13,984 bases of DNA from Gemmatimonadota bacterium. GTDB taxonomy: Bacteria > JAAXHH01. The stretch is from NCBI GenBank assembly GCA_026713285.1, contig JAPOOT010000254.1:1-13984 (forward strand). Reading direction: 5' to 3'. The notes below the pieces were generated by a model. The model searched no databases. It was given only the letters and a program-made list of their open reading frames with translations, and was not told the DNA's origin. Below are positions 1 to 6,340 of the stretch, piece by piece. The position numbers and the translations under genes were made by a program. Within the stretch, counting starts at the first letter, position 1; every line of letters starts with the position of its first letter.

Positions 1-1004
1 CGCACGTCCGCCACCGTCCAGTCCAGTTTCCTTCCAGGATACATGGGGATGACGTCGCCGTACCGCTCAGGTATGACCGCCCCTGTTTTTTCGAACACCA
101 CGGTTTTCTCCGGCGGTGCGACGCCGTAGATCCGTTGCGCGTTGTCCGAGACGAAGGCCTGCAACCGGTCCAGCGCGCCGTTTTCTTCGAAAAGTCCGAC
201 GAGCATCTGCAGGGCCACGGGGGCGGTGAAGACCCCGGCGGCGCAGCCGGCGCACTCCTTCCTGTCGACCGGGTGCGGTGCGGAATCGCTGCCGAAGGCC
301 AGCTTGGGGTGGGCTTCGAGGGCCCGTGCGAGAAGCGCGTCGCGGTCTTCCGGCCGCTTGGCGATCGGCTTGCAGAAGAGGTGGGGATTGAGCAGGCCGC
401 CCGCCACGTCGTCCAGGGTGATCAGCAGGTGCTGCAGGGTGACGGTCGCGTACATGTTCTCGTGACGGTCCAGCAGCGCGGCGGCCTCCCGCGTGGTGAT
501 GTGTTCCATGACGATGTCCAGCCGGGGGAAACGCGCGGCCAGATCTTCGTAGACCGGGAGGAACGCGCGCTCGCGGTCCAGCACGAAATCCGACGTTTCA
601 CCGTGAACCATCAAACGGATTCCCATGTCCTCCATGCGGGCCAGGGTATCCTCCACGTCGCGGAGGTTGCCGACCCCTGTGTCGCTGTGGGTAGTGACGC
701 CCTCCGGGTACAGTTTGACACCGATGATCCGGTCCTTCATCGAGGCCAGTTCCCTTTCGGTATAGGGCCGCATGAACAGGGTCATGTACGGTTCGAAGGC
801 GTGGCCGGCCACGGCCGTCCTGACTTCGGCCGCGTACCGTTCCAGCCGGCCGAAATCATCCACCGGAGGCACCAGGTTGGGCATGATCACGCCGCCGGCG
901 AAGGTCCTGGCGCTCAATGGCGCCACGCGCCTCAGCATATCGCCTTCGCGGAAGTGGATGTGCATGTCCAGGGGGGAATGGAGGAAGCAGGTCGGGTTCG
1001 TCAT
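1..1004 (-). CDS. pyrC: Dihydroorotase, class II (PyrC), 3' end cut by window edge
   Basis: Zinc amidohydrolase of de novo pyrimidine synthesis. It interconverts N-carbamoyl-aspartate and dihydroorotate in the cytoplasm. Translation of the minus strand from the ATG at 1004 gives about 334 residues with no stop before the edge. E. coli PyrC is 348 residues, so only a short C-terminal piece is missing. Visible metal and substrate motifs are DMHIHFREGDM (His15, His17, Arg19), Asn43 in MPNL, the carbamylated lysine Lys97 in IGVKLYP, His134 in MVHGE, His168 in MEHITT, and Asp240 in FGSDSAPH. These match the short E. coli-type enzyme rather than the longer class I type. It lies 35 nt downstream of the YgfZ-like gene on the same strand, so the two are probably cotranscribed. 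No convincing Shine-Dalgarno sequence precedes the ATG. The start is chosen because the HxH motif sits at the usual distance from the N-terminus. Confidence 0.95.
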   Translation of the reverse strand, partial: MTNPTCFLHSPLDMHIHFREGDMLRRVAPLSARTFAGGVIMPNLVPPVDDFGRLERYAAEVRTAVAGHAFEPYMTLFMRPYTERELASMKDRIIGVKLYPEGVTTHSDTGVGNLRDVEDTLARMEDMGIRLMVHGETSDFVLDRERAFLPVYEDLAARFPRLDIVMEHITTREAAALLDRHENMYATVTLQHLLITLDDVAGGLLNPHLFCKPIAKRPEDRDALLARALEAHPKLAFGSDSAPHPVDRKECAGCAAGVFTAPVALQMLVGLFEENGALDRLQAFVSDNAQRIYGVAPPEKTVVFEKTGAVIPERYGDVIPMYPGRKLDWTVADV

Positions 1005-1039
1005 GGGAAGAGCAGGATTCCGAATTACGCCATTTGAAT

Positions 1040-2134
1040 TCAGGGGACGGGGTCGTAGAAGGGCAGGTCCGCGATTTCGGCGACGGCCGTCCCGCCGTTC
1101 ACCTCGACGTCCACCGGTCCGCCCGACTCCCGGTATCTCCGCCGGAGGAATCCCAGCGCGATGATCTTGTTTACGGCCCTTCCATGTACGGCCGTCGTGA
1201 TCCAGCCGGCGTCCTTCCCATCCTGCCGAATCGCGGCATCTCGTTCGGGCAGCGTTTCCCCTTCGATGACCAGACCCGAGAGCAACCTGTTGGGACGCCC
1301 CCGGTGCTCCATCATCACGACGGGCTCCTGCCCGACGTAGCATCCCTTGGTGAAACTGACCGCCCGGTCTTTCACCGCCTCGTTGGGGATGATCCGCCCG
1401 TCCAGTTCCGCCGTACAGCGGGGGATGCCGGCTTCCACGCGCAGTACCTCCATGGCCTCTTGTCCGATGGGGACGCAGTCGCCGCCTCCTCCACCGTCAC
1501 CGCCGTCTCCGCCGAGCAGCGCTTTCCAGGCTCCGTCCGCGCTACCGGCGGGGACGTATACGTCATAGTCTCTTTCACCCGTGCGGTGGGACCGCGCTAC
1601 GGTCAGGGACAGGCCGTTCCACGCCAACTCGACGTGTCCGCAGGGCGGCAGGCCGTCCAGGGGACCGGACAGGCGCCGGATGCAGTCGTCCGCCCGTCTC
1701 CCGTATACGCCGATCAATCCGTACTGCGAGGTGACGTCCGCGATCTCGACGTCGTCCATGAGCGCGTACCGGTCGAGCGTGTCCCGGAGAACGCCCGCCA
1801 TCCCCGGTTCCACGTCGATGAGCAGGTCCTCTTCCCGGACATAGACCGACATGTCCGAGATGATCTTACCCTGGGGCGTCAGCATGCAGGCATAGACGCC
1901 CTCTCCGGCGTCCAGGCCTTCCACGTCGTTGGTCACCACGCGGTGCAGGAAGCGCTGCCGGTCCGCGCCGGTCATGCGCAGTTTGCCGCGGCAGGACAGG
2001 TCGCACAGGCCGGCGGCGGTCCGGACGGCGCGGTATTCGGCGGCGGCGTCTCCGTAGTGAAGCACGGACACCCGGCCCTGGAAGTCCCCGGATACCGCGC
2101 CGAAATCGTCGTGGGAAATGTACGTTGCGCTCAT
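1040..2134 (-). CDS. ygfZ: Folate-binding YgfZ/GcvT-family protein
   Basis: 364-residue member of the aminomethyltransferase-like fold. In E. coli, YgfZ is a tetrahydrofolate-dependent helper for assembly or repair of certain Fe-S enzymes. The diagnostic YgfZ signature KGCYVGQE is at residues 263-270, with the conserved Cys265. This separates it from the true glycine-cleavage T-protein GcvT, which lacks that motif. The N-terminal half has the family's RFLHRVVTNDV (about 61-71) and LTPQGKIISD (85-94) segments. The C-terminal part (about 280-360) looks like the GcvT C-terminal barrel. A glycine/aspartate-rich stretch at 208-219 looks like a flexible lineage-specific linker and helps explain the length relative to the 326-residue E. 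coli protein. The gene is followed by pyrC in the same direction and is divergent from glyS. The role in Fe-S maintenance is known from family members and inferred here. Confidence 0.88.
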   Translation of the reverse strand: MSATYISHDDFGAVSGDFQGRVSVLHYGDAAAEYRAVRTAAGLCDLSCRGKLRMTGADRQRFLHRVVTNDVEGLDAGEGVYACMLTPQGKIISDMSVYVREEDLLIDVEPGMAGVLRDTLDRYALMDDVEIADVTSQYGLIGVYGRRADDCIRRLSGPLDGLPPCGHVELAWNGLSLTVARSHRTGERDYDVYVPAGSADGAWKALLGGDGGDGGGGGDCVPIGQEAMEVLRVEAGIPRCTAELDGRIIPNEAVKDRAVSFTKGCYVGQEPVVMMEHRGRPNRLLSGLVIEGETLPERDAAIRQDGKDAGWITTAVHGRAVNKIIALGFLRRRYRESGGPVDVEVNGGTAVAEIADLPFYDPVP

Positions 2135-2260
2135 CGGTCGCCCGGAGTTTGCTTTACGGCTTGAGACATCGGCTTAAACTCAGCGAAATCGCAATGTATC
2201 AATGCGCCCGGCCCGCGCTTCTGTCAATCGATATTTTCGGTTCGGCAGGGGCCTTTTGGG

Positions 2261-2289
2261 TTGACACTTCGCCGTCTTTTCGTTATGCT
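2261..2289 (+). promoter_or_regulatory. Sigma70-type promoter for glyS
   Basis: A -35 box TTGACA (2261-2266, perfect consensus) is followed after exactly 17 nt by a -10 box TATGCT (2284-2289). Transcription would start near 2296, giving a leader of about 70 nt before the glyS GTG. The leader holds a 6-bp hairpin (TGCGGC at 2302-2307 with GCCGCA at 2319-2324, 11-nt loop) not followed by a T-run, so it is not an intrinsic terminator. I see no T-box consensus. This is the best promoter match in the window and probably also drives the genes after glyS. Confidence 0.72.
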
Positions 2290-2353
2290 GATCGCGTTGT
2301 TTGCGGCATGCCGGGAGCGCCGCACTTCCTGTCGTCTTCCCTTGAATAGTATC

Positions 2354-2361
2354 GGAAAGGA
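2354..2361 (+). promoter_or_regulatory. Ribosome-binding site deciding the glyS GTG start
   Basis: The purine stretch GGAAAGGA ends 5 nt before the GTG at 2367. It supports GTG as the initiation codon; no in-frame ATG is as well placed relative to the conserved N-terminal sequence. Confidence 0.7.
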
Positions 2362-2366
2362 TCGCG

Positions 2367-3965
2367 GTGCCCGCCGTCTCGCTGGAACAGCTCGTTTCGC
2401 TTTGCAAACGCCGCGGAATCATCTATCCGGGTTCCGAAATATACGGCGGATTGCAGGGTCTGTACGATTATGGCCCGGTGGGCGTCGAGCTGAAGAACAA
2501 CATCGTGGACTCCTGGTGGCGAAAGAACGTCTATGAACGCGATGACATGGAAGGGCTCGACAGCGCCATCCTGATGAACCCGCAGACCTGGAAGTATTCG
2601 GGTCACGAGGAAACCTTCGTCGATCCCCTGGTGGACTGCCGGAAATGCCAGGGACGCTGGCGCGCCGACCAGGTTGGAGGCGCCTGCCCGTCGTGCGGTT
2701 CCACGGACCTGACCGATCCGCGGCCCTTCAACCTGATGTTCAAGACGCAGGTGGGCCCGGTCTCGGAGGAGGACGCATACGCCTATCTGCGTCCCGAGAC
2801 CGCCCAGGGCATTTTCGTTAATTTCAACAACGTGCTGACCACCACGGCGCGCAAGCTGCCCTTCGGCATCGCGCAGGTGGGCAAGGGGTTCCGCAACGAG
2901 ATCAATCCCCGCAACTTCCTGTTCCGCGTGCGCGAATTCGACATGCTGGAAATCGAGTTCTTCGTCCATCCCGGCACGGAGGACGAATGGCAGGACCGGT
3001 GGCTGGAAGACCGGCTCGACTGGTGGGAGCACATCGGGGTAGGCCGCGACGCCATCCGGATCCTGGACGTTCCGCGGGAGGACCTCGCCCACTACTCCAA
3101 GAAGACCTACGACCTGATGTACCGGTATCCCTCCCTCGGCTACGAGGAACTGGAGGGCATTGCCAGCCGGACGGATTTCGATCTGGGTTCGCACACGCGG
3201 TACCAGGAGCAGTACGATCTCACGGCGGACGTGGCGGAGAACCCCTCCAGCACGACGCGGCTGTCCTACTTCGACCCGCAGGCGAACCGCCACGTGATCC
3301 CCTTCGTGGTCGAGCCGTCGGCGGGTGTCGGACGCTGCCTTTTGGCCGTGCTCAGCGAGGCCTACGATGAACCCATGGTCAAGGCGCCGCCCGGGGATAA
3401 ACTCGAGGGCGTCAGGGACGGGCTGGAGGCCTTCAATGCGTCCGTCTCGAAGAACAAGAAGCTGCCCGCGGAGGCCCGTGAATCCATGCTGGCCTTCGGG
3501 GAGTCGATCGCCGGTGAACTGCCCGAAAGCATGCCGCGCATCGATGCGCTCCTGGCCATACCCGGCGCCGACCGGATCAAAGAGGGCAAGACGCTTCGGA
3601 ACCTGTCGCAGAAGGTCATCGGCGACCACTACCGGACGGTGTTGCACCTCAGGCCCCACCTGGCCCCGGTCAAGGTGGCGGTCTTCCCCCTGAAGCGGAC
3701 CGACGAGCGCCTGGCATCCACGGCCCGTGATATACGCAAGTCGCTGCAAACCGGTGGCAGGATCCGCACGGTCTACGACGATACGGGCGCCATCGGCAAG
3801 CTCTACAGGCGCCAGGACGAAATCGGCACGCCGCTCTGCGTCACGGTCGACTTCCAGACGATTGACGACCAGGCGGTGACGGTCCGCGACCGGGATACCA
3901 TGGCGCAGGACCGGGTCTCCATCAATGAACTGAAGGATTACGTAGAAGAAAAGCTCGCGTCATGA
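2367..3965 (+). CDS. glyS: Glycyl-tRNA synthetase, dimeric alpha2 type
   Basis: Class II aminoacyl-tRNA synthetase that charges tRNA-Gly with glycine in the cytoplasm. 532 residues from a GTG start. It is the single-chain type shared with eukaryotes, archaea and many bacteria, not the alpha2beta2 GlyQ/GlyS type of E. coli. Visible features are the N-terminal YGGLQGLYDYGPVG (26-39), a zinc-knuckle-like Cys set (91, 94, 107, 110), motif 2 GKGFRNEINPR (172-182) followed by REFDMLEIEFF, motif 3 VEPSAGVGRCL (315-325, Arg323), and a C-terminal anticodon-binding domain from about residue 430 (APVKVAVFPL onward). An insert of about 80 residues (340-420) lies between motif 3 and the anticodon domain. 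It makes the protein longer than the roughly 460-510 residues usual in bacteria. A near-consensus promoter lies upstream. The Gfo/Idh gene follows after 42 nt. Confidence 0.97.
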   Translation: MPAVSLEQLVSLCKRRGIIYPGSEIYGGLQGLYDYGPVGVELKNNIVDSWWRKNVYERDDMEGLDSAILMNPQTWKYSGHEETFVDPLVDCRKCQGRWRADQVGGACPSCGSTDLTDPRPFNLMFKTQVGPVSEEDAYAYLRPETAQGIFVNFNNVLTTTARKLPFGIAQVGKGFRNEINPRNFLFRVREFDMLEIEFFVHPGTEDEWQDRWLEDRLDWWEHIGVGRDAIRILDVPREDLAHYSKKTYDLMYRYPSLGYEELEGIASRTDFDLGSHTRYQEQYDLTADVAENPSSTTRLSYFDPQANRHVIPFVVEPSAGVGRCLLAVLSEAYDEPMVKAPPGDKLEGVRDGLEAFNASVSKNKKLPAEARESMLAFGESIAGELPESMPRIDALLAIPGADRIKEGKTLRNLSQKVIGDHYRTVLHLRPHLAPVKVAVFPLKRTDERLASTARDIRKSLQTGGRIRTVYDDTGAIGKLYRRQDEIGTPLCVTVDFQTIDDQAVTVRDRDTMAQDRVSINELKDYVEEKLAS

Positions 3966-3970
3966 CGGGA

Positions 3971-3985
3971 TCGCCTCCGAGGCGA
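3971..3985 (+). other. Short perfect hairpin between glyS and the oxidoreductase
   Basis: TCGCCT (3971-3976) pairs perfectly with AGGCGA (3980-3985) across a 3-nt loop, starting 5 nt after the glyS stop. No T-run follows, so it is not a canonical intrinsic terminator. It may be an mRNA processing or stability element, or chance in GC-rich sequence. Confidence 0.35.
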
Positions 3986-3990
3986 ACGGG

Positions 3991-4004
3991 ACCGAAAGGA
4001 GCAA
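3991..4004 (+). promoter_or_regulatory. Ribosome-binding site of the Gfo/Idh gene (shared leader, copy 1)
   Basis: ACCGAAAGGAGCAA contains a strong AAAGGAG Shine-Dalgarno (3995-4001), 6 nt before the ATG at 4008. The same 14 nt recur before the TIM-barrel gene at 5264-5277. Confidence 0.8.
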
Positions 4005-4007
4005 CAC

Positions 4008-5180
4008 ATGGCACGCAACGTTAACGTGGGCCTGGTGGGTTATTCGTTCATGGGCAAGGCGCACAGCCACGCCTTCAAGGACATGTCCTTCTTCTTTCCG
4101 GATGCGTCCGGCGTGCCGGTTATGAAGGCCATCTGCGGCCGGAACGAGGAGAACGTGAAGGGCGCGGCCGCGGAATTCGGCTGGGAAGGTTACGAGACCG
4201 ACTGGAAGACGCTGGTCGCCCGCGACGACATCGACCTCATCGACGTCTCGACCCCGGGCGACAGCCACGCGGAGATTGCCATCGCCGCCGCGGAAGCGGG
4301 CAAGCACGTCTTCTGCGAGAAACCGCTGGCCAACACCCTATCGGAAGCCCGCGCCATGGCCGACGCCGTGAACAGGGCGGGCGTAAAGAGCATGGTGGCC
4401 TACAACTACCGCAGGGTGCCCGCCGTCGCGCTGGCGAAGCGGCTTATCGAAGAGGGGCGCATCGGCCAGGTCTACCACTGGCGCGCCGTATACCTGCAGG
4501 ACTGGATCATGGACCCCGACTTTCCCCTGGTCTGGCGGTTGCAGAAGGAGAAGGCCGGCTCGGGCCCCCACGGGGACCTGAACGCCCACATCATCGACCT
4601 GGCCCGGTATCTCGTCGGCGAGATCACCGAGGTGACCGGCATGCAGGAGACCTTCATCAAGGAGCGTCCCATCGCGGAGGAGATCGATGCGGCCCTGGGC
4701 GCGAGCGCCGGCGGTTCCACGCGCAAGGGACCGGTGACGGTGGACGACACGACCCTGGCCCTCGCCCGGTTCGAGAACGGCGCCGTGGGCTCCTTCGAGG
4801 CCACGCGCTTCGCCGGCGGCAGGCGCAACGGCAACCGATTCGAGATCAACGGCAGCAAGGGGTCCATCGCATTCAACCTGGAGAAGATGAACGAACTGCA
4901 GTACTACGACCGGGCAGACGAGGACCACGTGCAGGGCTTTCGCGAGATCATCGTGACCGAAGGCGCCCATCCCTACATGGACCGGTGGTGGCCGCCGGGA
5001 CATATCATCGGCTGGGAGCACACTTTCATCCACGAAATCTACGATCTCATGCAGGCCATCGCCGGCGCCGATGACACCCTGCACCCGGATTTCGACGAGG
5101 GGGTCAGAGACCAGGCCGTGCTGGAAGCCATTTCCCTGTCGGCCGAGCACGGCGCCTGGGTCCGGATCGCCGACCTCTAG
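4008..5180 (+). CDS. Gfo/Idh/MocA-family NAD(P)-dependent oxidoreductase
   Basis: 390-residue cytoplasmic dehydrogenase expected to oxidise or reduce a hydroxyl/keto group of a sugar, polyol or glycoside using NAD(P). The Rossmann domain (about 5-125) opens with GLVGYSFMGKAHSHA, the glycine-rich dinucleotide-binding motif. The family hallmark EKPLA follows at 104-108, with the catalytic Lys105. The substrate domain carries GDLNAHIID (189-197), supplying the Asp190, His194 and Asp197 positions typical of the family's catalytic and substrate-contact set. Start choice is firm: AAAGGAG sits 6 nt upstream. It follows glyS by 42 nt and precedes a TIM-barrel isomerase-like gene by 103 nt. This pairing is common in sugar and inositol catabolism and in glycoside breakdown through 3-keto intermediates. 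The substrate cannot be read from sequence. Confidence 0.93.
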   Translation: MARNVNVGLVGYSFMGKAHSHAFKDMSFFFPDASGVPVMKAICGRNEENVKGAAAEFGWEGYETDWKTLVARDDIDLIDVSTPGDSHAEIAIAAAEAGKHVFCEKPLANTLSEARAMADAVNRAGVKSMVAYNYRRVPAVALAKRLIEEGRIGQVYHWRAVYLQDWIMDPDFPLVWRLQKEKAGSGPHGDLNAHIIDLARYLVGEITEVTGMQETFIKERPIAEEIDAALGASAGGSTRKGPVTVDDTTLALARFENGAVGSFEATRFAGGRRNGNRFEINGSKGSIAFNLEKMNELQYYDRADEDHVQGFREIIVTEGAHPYMDRWWPPGHIIGWEHTFIHEIYDLMQAIAGADDTLHPDFDEGVRDQAVLEAISLSAEHGAWVRIADL

Positions 5181-5263
5181 GCCACCGGCCCGGGAACAGG
5201 ATACCGGTTGCGTGGGGTCTGTCGTCATCCGGCGACTCCCGCGCCGTACATGCCGTCCATGAA

Positions 5264-5277
5264 ACCGAAAGGAGCAA
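5264..5277 (+). promoter_or_regulatory. Ribosome-binding site of the TIM-barrel gene (shared leader, copy 2)
   Basis: ACCGAAAGGAGCAA is identical to 3991-4004. Its AAAGGAG (5268-5274) lies 9 nt before the ATG at 5284. The rest of the 103-nt gap from 5181 shows no clear promoter or terminator. Confidence 0.78.
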
Positions 5278-5283
5278 TCAACC

Positions 5284-6285
5284 ATGTCACGTCCCGTAAC
5301 GCTATTCACCGGCCAGTGGGCGGACCTTACGCTGGATACCCTCGCCGGCAAGGCGGCGAGCTGGGGATTCGACGGACTCGAACTGGCCTGCTGGGGGGAT
5401 CACTTCGACGTGCGGCAGGGCGCCGAGAGCAAGGCGTACTGCGAGGAACGCAGGGCTTTGCTCGAAAAGCACGGCCTGCAGATCTTTTCCATTAGCAATC
5501 ATCTCGCCGGCCAGGCCGTCTGCGACCTGATCGATGCCCGGCACGAAGCGATACTGCCGCCTCATGTCTGGGGCGACGGGGATCCAGAAGGCGTGCGGCA
5601 ACGCGCGGCCGAGGAAATGAAACTGACCGCCCGGGCCGCCGCCAACATGGGCCTCGGCGTCGTCAACGGATTCACCGGTTCATCGATCTGGCACCTCCTC
5701 TACTCTTTCCCCCCCGTGGACCCGACGTCCATCGACGCCGGCTTCGACGATTTCGCGGCGCGCTGGAATCCCATCCTGGACGTATTCGACGAGGTGGGCG
5801 TGAAGTTCGGACTCGAGGTGCATCCCACGGAAATCGCCTTCGACATCTCCTCGGCCCAAAGGGCGCTGGACGCCCTGGGCAACCGCGAGGCCTTCGGCTT
5901 CAACTACGATCCCAGTCACTTCGGCTACCAGGGCGTGGACTTCGTGGAATTCATACGGACCTTCCGCAATCGCATCTACCACGTGCACATGAAGGACGTC
6001 TGGTGGTCGGACCGGCCGACCCGTGCCGGGGTATTCGGCGGACACGTCAACTTCGGGAATCCCGACCGCTTCTGGGATTTCAGATCCCTCGGCCGCGGCA
6101 GCATCGACTTCGAAGAAATCATCCGCGCGCTCAACGAGATCGGATACCAGGGCCCCCTCTCCATCGAGTGGGAAGATAGCGGCATGGACCGTGAACACGG
6201 GGCGGAGGAAGCGTGCGCTTTCACCAGGGGCGTGGATTTTCCTCCTTCCGACGTGGCCTTCGACGCCGCCTTCGCCGAAGAATGA
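5284..6285 (+). CDS. Sugar phosphate isomerase/epimerase-like TIM-barrel protein
   Basis: 333-residue protein of the xylose-isomerase-like/AP-endonuclease-2 TIM-barrel superfamily, which includes IolE, hydroxypyruvate isomerase and 3-keto-sugar-processing enzymes. These are usually divalent-metal enzymes acting on sugars or polyols. Barrel-strand motifs seen are GFDGLELACWGDH (28-40), FGLEVHP (175-181, Glu178), FNYDPSHFGYQG (206-217, Asp209, His212), IYHVHMKD (231-238, His235) and PLSIEWED (291-298, Glu295). Glu178, Asp209, His235 and Glu295 are the likely metal ligands. It is encoded just after a Gfo/Idh oxidoreductase with the same 14-nt leader, so the two probably act in sequence on one substrate. 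Isomerase, epimerase, dehydratase or lyase chemistry are all possible in this family; the sequence does not decide between them. Confidence 0.9.
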   Translation: MSRPVTLFTGQWADLTLDTLAGKAASWGFDGLELACWGDHFDVRQGAESKAYCEERRALLEKHGLQIFSISNHLAGQAVCDLIDARHEAILPPHVWGDGDPEGVRQRAAEEMKLTARAAANMGLGVVNGFTGSSIWHLLYSFPPVDPTSIDAGFDDFAARWNPILDVFDEVGVKFGLEVHPTEIAFDISSAQRALDALGNREAFGFNYDPSHFGYQGVDFVEFIRTFRNRIYHVHMKDVWWSDRPTRAGVFGGHVNFGNPDRFWDFRSLGRGSIDFEEIIRALNEIGYQGPLSIEWEDSGMDREHGAEEACAFTRGVDFPPSDVAFDAAFAEE

Positions 6286-6340
6286 ACGCATGGCCAAAAA
6301 GGCGACGCACGTCGTCGTGGGTGGCAGACAAGAGGGCTCG

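Noticed and set aside
135..2164. Long plus-strand open frames (135-1037 and 917-2164) opposite pyrC and ygfZ
   Set aside because: The minus-strand products match known families with intact motifs. The plus-strand translations are low-complexity and unlike any family I know.
2193..2227. Possible minus-strand promoter for ygfZ-pyrC (TTGACA at 2222-2227 with TGATACATT downstream)
   Set aside because: The spacing between the -35 and the best -10-like elements is 21-23 nt, too long for a standard promoter. An extended -10 reading is possible but too weak to annotate.
2296..2366. T-box or other riboswitch in the glyS leader
   Set aside because: The leader is only about 70 nt, holds one short hairpin, and lacks the T-box consensus.
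2283..3749. 488-codon open frame on the minus strand opposite glyS
   Set aside because: It lies antisense to the fully conserved GlyRS reading frame, shows no recognisable domain, and is the kind of long antisense frame that GC-rich codon use creates.
6023..6340. Upstream in-frame extension of the solute-binding protein, overlapping the TIM-barrel gene
   Set aside because: The extension would bury the lipoprotein signal peptide more than 100 residues into the protein and overlaps a conserved gene in another frame. The start at 6341 is more consistent.
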